A stretch of DNA of 64,000 nt from Actinomycetota bacterium (GTDB lineage: Bacteria; Actinomycetota; Thermoleophilia; RBG-16-64-13), in the NCBI GenBank assembly GCA_018830645.1, contig JAHJSA010000052.1:62001-126000 (forward strand). Direction: 5' to 3'. Below, one piece after another: positions 32,193 through 39,898 of this stretch. Under the pieces are notes generated by a model, which did not search any database, was not told the DNA's origin, and was given only the letters and a program-made list of their open reading frames with translations. A program made the translations under genes and the position numbers. How positions within the stretch are numbered: position 1 is the first letter of the stretch; the number at the start of each line of letters is the position of its first letter.

Positions 32193-33119
32193 ATGACAGC
32201 CACGCAGAACATCGCCGCGGGCAACGGCAAATCGCGTCTCACCTTCGCCGACGTCAAGGCCGGAGCCACGACGGCCGCCGCCGGCACGCTGGCCGGCAAC
32301 CCCTATCTGCCGCAGATCGCCACCGTCATCGACATCATCGACGAGACGCCGAACATCAAGTCGTTCCGCGTGCGCTTCGACGATGAGGCGGTGATGGACG
32401 CCCTTGCGTTCGATCCCGGCCAAGTCGGCCAGCTCGGCATCTTCGGGGTGGGCGAGTCCACCTTTGCCATCAACTCCAGCTGCAGCGAGAAGCGTTACCT
32501 GCAGTTCTCGGTGATGAAGGCCGGCGAGGTCACCTCGGCTCTGCACGAGTTGAACGTGGGCGACAAGGTGGGTGTGCGTGCCCCGATGGGGTGCGGGTTC
32601 CCGGTCGAGGCGTGGAAGGGCAAGAACATCCTGTACATCATGGGCGGCATCGGTTCGGCCGCTCTGCGCGCCACCATCAGCTACACGCTCGAACACCGCG
32701 AGGACTACGGCGACATCACCATCCTCTACGGCGCCCGCACCCCTCTCGACCTCACGTACAAGTACGACGTCGAGGATTGGCAGGTGCGCAAGGATATCGA
32801 GGCGGTGATCACCGTCGACCGCGACTTCCCGGGGTGGGAAGGCAGGGTGGGTTTCGTGCCCACCGTGCTCGAAGAGATGGCGCCGAAGCCGGCCAACACC
32901 ATCGCCATCACCTGCGGCCCGCCCATCATGATCAAGTTCGTGCTGCAGGGCCTGCAGAAGCTGCAGTTCACCGACGAACAGACCTACACGACGCTCGAGA
33001 AGCGCATGAAGTGCGGCATCGGCATCTGCGGTCGCTGCAACATCGGCCCGCGGTACGTGTGCGTGGACGGACCGGTCTTCTCGATGGCGGAGCTGCGCGA
33101 GTTGCCCGACGAGATGTAG
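32193..33119 (+). CDS. flxA: FlxA-like FAD/NAD(P)H oxidoreductase subunit
   Basis: A 308-residue ferredoxin-NADP reductase-like protein. NILYIMGGIGSAALRATISY is the pyridine-nucleotide loop. CGPPIMIKFVLQGL and a C-terminal 2Fe-2S-type set (MKCGIGICGRCNIGPRYVC) match AsrB/HydG and FlxA. It would take electrons from NADH into the Hdr complex or run in reverse. Last gene of the operon; a GC-rich hairpin follows 32 bases after the stop. Confidence 0.84.
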   Translation: MTATQNIAAGNGKSRLTFADVKAGATTAAAGTLAGNPYLPQIATVIDIIDETPNIKSFRVRFDDEAVMDALAFDPGQVGQLGIFGVGESTFAINSSCSEKRYLQFSVMKAGEVTSALHELNVGDKVGVRAPMGCGFPVEAWKGKNILYIMGGIGSAALRATISYTLEHREDYGDITILYGARTPLDLTYKYDVEDWQVRKDIEAVITVDRDFPGWEGRVGFVPTVLEEMAPKPANTIAITCGPPIMIKFVLQGLQKLQFTDEQTYTTLEKRMKCGIGICGRCNIGPRYVCVDGPVFSMAELRELPDEM

Positions 33120-33151
33120 GCCGCCCGGACCGACAGCATCAGCTTGACCTG

Positions 33152-33177
33152 GGAGGGGGCGCCACGGCGCCCCCTCC
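33152..33177 (+). terminator. Hairpin terminator of the hdr-flx operon
   Basis: GGAGGGGGCGCC (152-163) and GGCGCCCCCTCC (166-177) of this stretch form an 11-12 bp stem, followed by GTT without a long T-run. It lies 32 bases past the flxA stop. Confidence 0.65.
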
Positions 33178-33223
33178 GTTCATCTCCGCAAGCCATGCCG
33201 GGACGCGTGCCCGGCCTCGCCCT

Positions 33224-33616
33224 CTACCCGATGTTCAGCGGCACCAATTCGAGGTCGGTGTGCGGGAAGCCGTCCCCCACGAAGAGCAGGGGCTCGTGCG
33301 CCAGGCGGGCGACGGCCTAGGTGAGGCAGTCCCCGAAGTTGAGTCCCGCCCGGTGCCGGCCCTTTCCGAAGCGCTGAAAGGCGTCCATGGCTTCCCACCA
33401 GTGAGACTCGCCGAAGGGGATCACTTCCACGCCGTACTCTTGTACGAAGCGGCCGAGGAGGGGAGTGGGGTCCACGGAGAGACGCGCAGCCAGCACGATC
33501 CCCGTCTCCGTGAGGGTCGGCGCACCCATCCCGATGACGGTGGCACCGGCGAGGGCGTCGAAGATCTCCTTGTGGCCCGGATGCCGGAGTAGGAGGGCCA
33601 CGACCGCGGGTTGGAG
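33224..33616 (-). pseudogene. Broken VapC-type PIN-domain ribonuclease toxin
   Basis: Read on the minus strand, the frame gives AVVALLLRHPGHKEIFDAL, then ...LTETGIVLAARL, ...GLNFGDCLT, an in-frame TAG, then AVARLAHEPLLFVGDGF and LELVPLNIG to a stop at 33224. PIN toxins normally have Tyr or a similar residue where the TAG falls (FGDCLxYAxA). The N-terminal MIVVDTS with the first catalytic Asp is missing upstream. Two independent lesions and no adjacent VapB indicate a decayed gene. Confidence 0.75.
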
Positions 33617-33681
33617 CGGGCGACGCGCGTTGTGCCGCCCGGCGGGCCGGCGACGCCGGGGCTCGCGCTACACGCGCCGGC

Positions 33682-34923
33682 TCAGAAGTGGGTGGAGCAC
33701 CAGGGCGCGCGTTCCGTGCGGAACAGCGCGTCCGCCCGAGCGGCGGCGCCAGCGGTGTGCTCGATCACGCGCCCGCTCCACGCCAGCGTCGCGAACGAGA
33801 CGCCGCCCAGGTACACCTCACCCAGGTCGGCGATGTCGAGCGAGAGGTCGGCCGCGCGAGTGGTGCGCGCACACTCCGCCCCGTCCGGCCCGGCCTCCAG
33901 AAGGTAGTCACCTGCCAGGTCCGGCAGGAACCGGTCCTCGATGTGGAACACCAGGGCGTTGTCGCGGGGCGCGAGGTGGTAGGCGCGCGCCGCGAGGGCG
34001 GTCGCGACGTCCAGGACGCGCAGGTAGAGGGAGTCGTTGATCTGGCTCACTCGGAACCGGCGACTGTCGGTCAACAGCCAGCGTAGCGGCTCGTCAACGG
34101 GGGAGTCGGACGTGGTGACGGTGGCGGCAAGATCCATGTCGAGGCAGTAGCGCCAGAGAGCGGCATGCGCCTGGGGGTCGCGCGCCATGAGTTCTTGCAC
34201 CGTCAGGGTGTCCTGCGGGATGTCGCCGCTCCGGTCGTTGGTCACGCGGTAGGTCACGTATCCGTCGATCTGTCCGGCAGAGTCGCGGTGCGCGGCGTGG
34301 AAGTAGCCGCTGGCTCCTTCTCTATGGTGTTCGGGATCGCCCAGATAGGTCTTCCAGAGGCCGGCGGAGCGTCCCACCGAGCCGGGACGAGCGTGGCGGA
34401 ATCGTTCGAAGACCGGCGGCAGGGTTTCTTGCGCAGCCGCCTTGTCCAACGCCACGAGCCCGCCCTGGGATCGTGGGGCCGCAGCCCGGAAGGCTGCGTG
34501 GGGAGTCGAAAGGGAGAACCCGAGGCTGTACGTGGCGGCTCCGTATCCGAAGCGGCCGTAGATGGTGCTCTGGGAGGCTTGTAGGATGCTCACCGACTCA
34601 GCCCGTTCACGCGACCCCTCCAGCTGCCGGGCCATCATCGCGCTCAGAATGCCCTGGCGCCGGTGAGTCGGGATCACCCCGGTCCAGGTGAGCCCTCCCG
34701 CGGGCATCGTCCGCCCTCCGGGCAGGCCGACGTCAAGCGAGAGGACGGCCGTGCCGCCCACGAAGCGCCCTTCGTCCAGCGCCGCGACCGTGCGGTCGAA
34801 CTCGAGCGCTTCGCCCTCGAGTTCGACGTCCCCGGCGCGCATGTCCGCCCCGAAGGCCAGCATGTCCGCGCGGGCGAATTCGGGGAACTCCTCGGGGGCG
34901 ATCGGGCGATACTCCACGGTCAT
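33682..34923 (-). CDS. Eis-family GNAT N-acetyltransferase
   Basis: A 413-residue protein with the three-part Eis layout: an N-terminal GNAT domain with VIPTHRRQGILSAMM (acetyl-CoA loop, near residues 84-98), a second GNAT-like domain, and a C-terminal SCP2-like domain ending in the free carboxylate Phe (STHF). Eis proteins acetylate amines on aminoglycosides, peptides or proteins. The family is widespread in Actinobacteria. The local substrate is unknown. Upstream, 34924-35086 is GC-rich with short GTGGCG/GTTGGCGC repetitions and no gene. Confidence 0.85.
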   Translation of the reverse strand: MTVEYRPIAPEEFPEFARADMLAFGADMRAGDVELEGEALEFDRTVAALDEGRFVGGTAVLSLDVGLPGGRTMPAGGLTWTGVIPTHRRQGILSAMMARQLEGSRERAESVSILQASQSTIYGRFGYGAATYSLGFSLSTPHAAFRAAAPRSQGGLVALDKAAAQETLPPVFERFRHARPGSVGRSAGLWKTYLGDPEHHREGASGYFHAAHRDSAGQIDGYVTYRVTNDRSGDIPQDTLTVQELMARDPQAHAALWRYCLDMDLAATVTTSDSPVDEPLRWLLTDSRRFRVSQINDSLYLRVLDVATALAARAYHLAPRDNALVFHIEDRFLPDLAGDYLLEAGPDGAECARTTRAADLSLDIADLGEVYLGGVSFATLAWSGRVIEHTAGAAARADALFRTERAPWCSTHF

Positions 34924-35086
34924 GACGGCCGCTCCGGATGCTTCGAAGTGCCTGGCTTCGTGAGGGTATCACGACGGCAGGATCACGGCTGAGGTAGCGG
35001 CTGCCGCGGCGGCGGCCATAGCGGTGCGACCGTGCCGGCGCGACCGTGGCGCCGTTGGCGCGTTGGCGGCGCGGTTGTGGCGGAGA

Positions 35087-35120
35087 AGCAGAAGGGGCGC
35101 GTTGCCGCGCCCCTTCTGCT
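35087..35120 (-). terminator. 15-bp hairpin terminator of the symporter operon
   Basis: AGCAGAAGGGGCGCG (35087-35101) pairs perfectly with CGCGCCCCTTCTGCT (35106-35120) around TTGC. It lies about 40 bases beyond the symporter stop on the minus strand. Confidence 0.75.
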
Positions 35121-35160
35121 GTGTGACTGGTGTGACGCTTCGGGAGCGTCGCTCCTTGTT

Positions 35161-36849
35161 CTACTCGTAGTGCTCCGCGTAGTGGTCGGCCCCACGCGGG
35201 ATGCGTACCGACTCCACCATCGCCTGGATCTCCGCCGGCGGGGGCGGGGTCAAGCGGGACACGACGAGCGCGGAAACGAAGTTCAACAAGGCGCCGAACG
35301 TACCGATGCCTTCAGCGGTGATGCCGAAGAACCACGCGTCCATGCCGAAGAACTTGTTGCCCACGATGTAGATGGCGGTGAAGCCCATGCCCAGGACCAT
35401 GCCGACGATGGCTCCCTCCCGGTTCATCCTCTTGTCGAAGATACCGAGGATGATGATCGGGAAGAAGCTCGCCGCCGCGAGGCCGAAGGCGAAGGCCACC
35501 ACCTGAGCCACGAAACCCGGCGGGTTGATGCCGAAGTATCCGGCGATCAAGACGGCGACGAAGATCATGATGCGGCCTACCATGAGGCGCTGACTTTCGG
35601 TGGCGTTCGGGCGTATCAGACGGTAGTAGATGTCGTGCGAGATCGAACTCGAGATCACCAGCAGTAGACCGGCCGCCGTCGAGAGGGCGGCCGCCAGACC
35701 ACCGGCCGCGACCAGCGCGATCACGATCGGTGAGAGCTTGGCCACCTCGGGCGTGGACAGTACGATGATGTCGCGGTCGATGGTGATCTCGGTCTCGTCC
35801 GGCGTGGCCTTCAGAGACATGACCCCGTCGCCGTCCTTGTCCTCGAACTTGAGGAGACCCGTCTCGGCCCACTTGGTCGCCCAATCAAGTGTCTCGATCT
35901 GCTCCATCGACTTGCCGTGGAGCTCGTTGATCAGGTTGTACTTGGCGAACACGGCGAGAGCCGGAGCCGTCGTGTACAGGAGGGCGATGAAGAGCAGGGC
36001 CCAGCCGGCGGAGTAGCGGGCCGCACGCACACTCGGCACGGTGTAGAACCGGATGATGATGTGCGGGAGTCCGGCGGTGCCGATCATAAGGGCCACGGTG
36101 ATCATGAACACGTTGAGCATGCTCAAGCCTTGGAAGGGCTTGGCGTACTCGATGAGTCCGAGATCGATCTGGAGCTGGTTCAGCTTCGGCACGATGTCCG
36201 AGAAGGTGAGGGCCAGCTGCGGGATCGGGATGCCCGTGACGATCCAGGCGATGGCGACCGCCGGAATCATGTAGGCGATGATGAGCACGCTGTACTGGGC
36301 CACCTGGGTCCAGGTGATGCCCTTCATACCGCCGAGTACGGCGAAGAAGGCCACGATCGCCATACCGACGATGACGCCGGCGGTGATCGGCAGGCCAAGG
36401 AAGCGGCTGAACACGATACCTACACCGCGCATCTGTCCGGCGACGTAGACCACCGAGATGAAGACCGCGCAGACGGCGGCGACCACCCGGGCGCTCTGGC
36501 TATAGTATCGGTCGCCGACGAAGTCGGGCACCGTGTACTTGCCGAACTTGCGGAGGTAGGGCGCGAGCAGAAGAGCCAGGAGTACGTAGCCGCCGGTCCA
36601 TCCCAGAAGATAGATCGTGCCGTTGTACCCGAGGAACGAGATCATGCCCGCCATTGAGATGAACGAGGCGGCCGACATCCAGTCGGCTGCGGTCGCCATA
36701 CCGTTGGCGACCGGTGGGATCCCGTGGCCGGCAACGTAGAAGCCGCTGGTCGTACGAACGCGGTTCTGGTAGCCGATGAAGATATAGGCCACGAATGTGA
36801 GGCCGACAATAATGTAAGTAATAACTTCTACTGACATATCACACCTCAC
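35161..36849 (-). CDS. Sodium:solute symporter, large subunit (acetate/monocarboxylate type)
   Basis: A 562-residue SSS-family transporter with about 13 hydrophobic segments. Motifs such as GMATAADWMSAASFISMAG and SLFGLAAASFF-like helix SAGLLLVISSSISHDIYY match the VC_2705/ActP-like branch, which takes up acetate or similar acids with Na+. A soluble insert near residue 310 contains DKDGDGVMSL, an EF-hand-like loop. Its start overlaps the small DUF4212 subunit by 4 bases, the usual two-gene arrangement. Substrate is inferred only from family. Confidence 0.85.
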   Translation of the reverse strand: MRCDMSVEVITYIIVGLTFVAYIFIGYQNRVRTTSGFYVAGHGIPPVANGMATAADWMSAASFISMAGMISFLGYNGTIYLLGWTGGYVLLALLLAPYLRKFGKYTVPDFVGDRYYSQSARVVAAVCAVFISVVYVAGQMRGVGIVFSRFLGLPITAGVIVGMAIVAFFAVLGGMKGITWTQVAQYSVLIIAYMIPAVAIAWIVTGIPIPQLALTFSDIVPKLNQLQIDLGLIEYAKPFQGLSMLNVFMITVALMIGTAGLPHIIIRFYTVPSVRAARYSAGWALLFIALLYTTAPALAVFAKYNLINELHGKSMEQIETLDWATKWAETGLLKFEDKDGDGVMSLKATPDETEITIDRDIIVLSTPEVAKLSPIVIALVAAGGLAAALSTAAGLLLVISSSISHDIYYRLIRPNATESQRLMVGRIMIFVAVLIAGYFGINPPGFVAQVVAFAFGLAAASFFPIIILGIFDKRMNREGAIVGMVLGMGFTAIYIVGNKFFGMDAWFFGITAEGIGTFGALLNFVSALVVSRLTPPPPAEIQAMVESVRIPRGADHYAEHYE

Positions 36850-37118
36850 TCATGGACGTCGTAGTCACGGTCGATTTTGTCCATCGTCTTGGCGTACACG
36901 AAGATCAAGACAACGAACACAATCATTGCACCCTGATGGGCGAACCAAAAAGCAAGATTGATTTGGAAGAACGGAATGTTGTAGAGTGGATTGGCCAAGA
37001 AAATAGCGGCACCGTACGATACTGCTGCCCAGATGGCGAGCAGGATGATGATCAGCCGTAGATTGGCCTTCCAGTATCCTACTCCGTCGCCAGCTTTGGA
37101 TTGGGGTTCGTCTGCCAC
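36846..37118 (-). CDS. DUF4212 small subunit of sodium:solute symporter
   Basis: A 90-residue membrane protein with two transmembrane segments (LIIILLAIWAAVSYGAAIF and AMIVFVVLIFVYAKTMDK). DUF4212 proteins are the small partner of VC_2705-type symporters. The GTG start at 37118 sits behind GGGGGGATGAA. It is the first gene of the minus-strand pair. Confidence 0.85.
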   Translation of the reverse strand: MADEPQSKAGDGVGYWKANLRLIIILLAIWAAVSYGAAIFLANPLYNIPFFQINLAFWFAHQGAMIVFVVLIFVYAKTMDKIDRDYDVHE

Positions 37119-37532
37119 TTCATCCCCCCTTTACTCTCGTGATCCGATTCGATCCGACTTGAACGACTGCTGCTTCACTACCGACATTCATACGACATTC
37201 ATACGCGCGGTTCCCCCTTTTCCCCGTTGGATGCTCCCCCTTCATCAAGTCCGAAGGAGACCCAGGATGCGTGGAATCCCGGGTCGAGCCTCCGAATGAG
37301 TCTAGAAGAGGCTCCTAGTCAAGGGGAAGCACGCACGCGGGGTATTCCTCCAGCGGCGGGCGATGAGTGATGAAAGGTCGAGGTCGGGGGGTGGGCGGCG
37401 GGCGGCGCTCCCGCTGGGCGGTCGATTGCGGGGCCTGAGAGGTCGGCGGCGGGGGGAGACGCGCCTCGACCGGCAAGAAACACGAACGCGCGGCGCGTGA
37501 GACCGCCCAGCGCGGTACGCTGGTTGGACCGC
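37119..37532. other. Intergenic region with 11-bp tandem repeat
   Basis: This 414-base gap separates the symporter pair from the VWA gene. A perfect tandem repeat of GACATTCATAC lies at 37183-37193 and 37194-37204, about 65 bases upstream of the symporter start, where a regulator could bind. GATCCGATTC and GATCCGACTT are neighbouring near-repeats. I recognise no gene or clear promoter hexamers. The ORF-like stretches are low-complexity Pro/Arg. Confidence 0.5.
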
Positions 37533-38741
37533 CTACCGTCGCACCATCAGGTTCTTCACCGCGGCGGTCAAGCCGTCTACCGTGAGCTCGAACATGGGGA
37601 AGACGGTTCGCACGAGCGCGATGGTGTCCCGCCCGTAGATGGTGTCCCAGTGGCGCTCGTGCACCGGGTTCATCCAGGCACACCGATGGAAGTGCCGGTC
37701 GAGCCGGCGGAGCCACTCCATGCCCGGTTCCTCGTTGGCCATGCTCCACCAGATGATGCCGTTCGGCTCCAACAGCTCCGAAGGGGCCATCGAGGCGTCG
37801 CCCACGAGCACCAGCTTGTAGTCGCGGGAGAGCTCCTGCAGCACCCTGGCCGTGGGCACGGAGTTACGGGGGTGGCAGGTGGGATCGAGGTAGAGGTGGT
37901 CGTAGACGCAGTTGTGGAAGTAGTAGCGCCGGAGGTCCTTGAGGTGGGTGGCCCGGTCGAGCGCGGTGAAGAGTCGGTTGCACACGTTGATGTGGGGGTG
38001 CATCGAGCCGCCCGCGTCCATGAGCAGCGCCACCCTGGTCTGGTTGCGTCGCGGCCGGCGCCACTCCAGGTGAAGGAGTCCCGCATGGTCGGCGGTGGAG
38101 TCGATCGTGGCGTCGAGGTCGAGCTCGTCGAAGGGGCCGTCGTTCCGGCTCGATAGCTGACGGAGCCGACGGAGTGCGGTCTCGAGCTGGCGGACACCAA
38201 CGGTGGCGTCCGTGCGGTACCCTTTGTACCTGCGTTCGGCGGCCACCTTCACCGCGGTGGAGTTGCGGCTCTGACCGCCTATCCTGATGCCACCCGGATG
38301 TGCACCCGAATGGCCGAGCGGCGAGGTGCCGAGGGTGCCGATCCAGTGGGACCCCCCGTGGTGCTCTTCCTTCTGCTCGCGGAGCCGCTCTTCGAAGAGA
38401 CGCTGGAGTTCGTCGAGGTCCATGCCGTCGAGCCCGGCGGCGAGCGCTGCGCGCTCGGCCGCCGTCAGTCCGGGCAGGTCGAAGTCACCGCTGAGCCAGT
38501 CCCACACTTGGTCGGTGATCTCGGCGACCGACTCCACCTCGCCGAAGGCTTCCTGGAAAGCCTGGTCGTACTGGTCGTAGTAGGCCTCCGACTTCACCAG
38601 GACCGCGCGGGCCAGCGCGTAGAACACCGAGAGATCGGAGAGCGCGAGGCCTTTGGCCAGCGCCTCGGTAAGCGCGAGCCACTCCGTGAGCGACACGGGC
38701 ACCTTGCGGGCTCTCAGTAGGAAGAAGAAGTGGGTGAACAC
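37533..38741 (-). CDS. CoxE-like VWA domain protein
   Basis: A 402-residue protein of the CoxE/COG3552 type. The N-terminal part (HFFFLLRARKVPVSLTEWLA) and a C-terminal von Willebrand A domain are present. The MIDAS-like motif reads LLMDAGGSMHPH, a variant of DxSxS in which the first serine is glycine. With the MoxR ATPase gene 83 bases upstream on the same strand it forms a typical MoxR-VWA chaperone pair, which helps insert metals or cofactors into partner enzymes such as CO dehydrogenase. No cox structural genes are in the window. Confidence 0.83.
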   Translation of the reverse strand: MFTHFFFLLRARKVPVSLTEWLALTEALAKGLALSDLSVFYALARAVLVKSEAYYDQYDQAFQEAFGEVESVAEITDQVWDWLSGDFDLPGLTAAERAALAAGLDGMDLDELQRLFEERLREQKEEHHGGSHWIGTLGTSPLGHSGAHPGGIRIGGQSRNSTAVKVAAERRYKGYRTDATVGVRQLETALRRLRQLSSRNDGPFDELDLDATIDSTADHAGLLHLEWRRPRRNQTRVALLMDAGGSMHPHINVCNRLFTALDRATHLKDLRRYYFHNCVYDHLYLDPTCHPRNSVPTARVLQELSRDYKLVLVGDASMAPSELLEPNGIIWWSMANEEPGMEWLRRLDRHFHRCAWMNPVHERHWDTIYGRDTIALVRTVFPMFELTVDGLTAAVKNLMVRR

Positions 38742-38824
38742 GGTCGCCGTTTCTTCGCGTCTAGGTTGTGTGCTCGGCCGGGCGAGCGCCGCGCACCTTG
38801 CCGGCGCGCCGGGGGTCTGACCGT

Positions 38825-39676
38825 CTAGCGTCCGCCGGCCCGCGTGACGCCCTTGTTGCGCAGTGCGAATCCGGCCGCCTCGATGTCGCGGTCCTTCTTG
38901 AGCAGTACGCCCAGGAAGGGGAGGCGCCGGGATATCTCATCGGGGTCTATTCCGCCGATCGCCAACGCCTGGATCCAATCGATGAGCTCGCTGGTGGAAG
39001 GCTTCTTCTGTATACCCGGGATCTCCCGCAGCCAATAGAAGGTCTCCATGGCCAGGTCGAGGAGGCGCTCCTCGAGATTGGGGTGGTGCACCAGGACGAT
39101 GCGCCGCATGTGCTCCTCGCTGGGGAACTCGATGTAGTGGAACACGCAGCGGCGGAGGAAGGCGTCGGGCAGCTCCTTCTCGGCGTTCGAGGTGATCACC
39201 ACGACGGGCCGCTGCCGGGCCTTTACGGTCTCCCTGGTCTCAGCGACGGTGAAGTCCATCTGGTCGAGCTCCCACAGGAGGTCGTTGGGGAACTCGAGGT
39301 CGGCCTTGTCGATCTCGTCGATGAGCAGCACCACTCGCTCCTCGGCGGCCAAGGCGCTGCCAAGTTGGCCGAACCGGATGTAGCGGCTGATGTCGGCCAC
39401 GTCGCCGTCGCCGAACTGGCTGTCGTAGAGACGCTGCACGGTGTCGTACACGTAGAGCCCGTCCTGTGCCTTGCTCGTGGACTTCACGTTCCAGCTGATC
39501 AGCGGCATGCCCAAGCCCTGCGCGATGCTCTGGGCGAGCATGGTCTTGCCGGTGCCCGGTTCCCCCTTGATGAGGAGGGGGCGCGCCAGGACCACCGCCA
39601 CGTTCACCGTCTGCATGAGCTCCGGCGAGGCGATGTAGTCGCTCGTGCCCGCGTACGTGCTCGCTGTATCGGTCAA
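38825..39676 (-). CDS. MoxR-type AAA+ ATPase
   Basis: A 283-residue AAA+ protein. GEPGTGKTMLAQ (Walker A, near residue 38), VVLLIDEIDKAD (Walker B) and a sensor-1 segment VVITSNAEKELPDAFLRRC are clear. It works with VWA proteins in enzyme maturation. It heads the minus-strand moxR-VWA pair. The 222 bases up to the divergent ThDP gene hold that gene's promoter and operator. Confidence 0.88.
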   Translation of the reverse strand: MTDTASTYAGTSDYIASPELMQTVNVAVVLARPLLIKGEPGTGKTMLAQSIAQGLGMPLISWNVKSTSKAQDGLYVYDTVQRLYDSQFGDGDVADISRYIRFGQLGSALAAEERVVLLIDEIDKADLEFPNDLLWELDQMDFTVAETRETVKARQRPVVVITSNAEKELPDAFLRRCVFHYIEFPSEEHMRRIVLVHHPNLEERLLDLAMETFYWLREIPGIQKKPSTSELIDWIQALAIGGIDPDEISRRLPFLGVLLKKDRDIEAAGFALRNKGVTRAGGR

Positions 39677-39784
39677 GGTGACCTCCGCTGGTGGGGCGTA
39701 GGAAGGGTCGCCTTCGACCCATGCGCCCGGAGACGTTCGGACCGGTATTGTCCCACACGCTCCGTCTCTCCTCCACTGCGCCCA

Positions 39785-39813
39785 TTGACAAGGGGCTCCG
39801 GCTCTTGTAATAC
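39785..39813 (+). promoter_or_regulatory. Near-consensus sigma-70 promoter of the ThDP-enzyme operon
   Basis: TTGACA (39785-39790), 17 bases, then TAATAC (39808-39813). This is the strongest promoter in the window. Transcription would start near 39820, directly before the inverted-repeat operator. Confidence 0.85.
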
Positions 39814-39826
39814 TACTGCATTACGG

Positions 39827-39868
39827 TTGTTCACTACGACGGTAGTGAACAATGGTGGTGAACAATCG
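39827..39868 (+). promoter_or_regulatory. Perfect inverted-repeat operator with third half-site
   Basis: TTGTTCACTAC (39827-39837) and GTAGTGAACAA (39842-39852) are perfect 11-bp arms around GACG. A further half-site GGTGAACAATC follows at 39858-39868. A repressor here would block the promoter at 39785-39813. The TrmB-family regulator at 46340 and the GntR protein at 53040 are local candidates. Confidence 0.75.
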
Positions 39869-39898
39869 TGGGGATGGCTACGCGCCGGGGGGGGGTCC

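Noticed and set aside
33317-33319. In-frame TAG of the PIN toxin as pyrrolysine
   Set aside because: Many genes in the window end in TAG, the position is normally Tyr-like, and a second N-terminal lesion is present.
37315-37749. Minus-strand ORF between symporter and VWA genes
   Set aside because: Pro/Arg-rich low complexity, overlaps the VWA gene 3' end, no family match.
38768-39898. Long N-terminal extension of the ThDP enzyme frame
   Set aside because: It runs antisense through moxR and includes the promoter and operator; homology starts at 39899.
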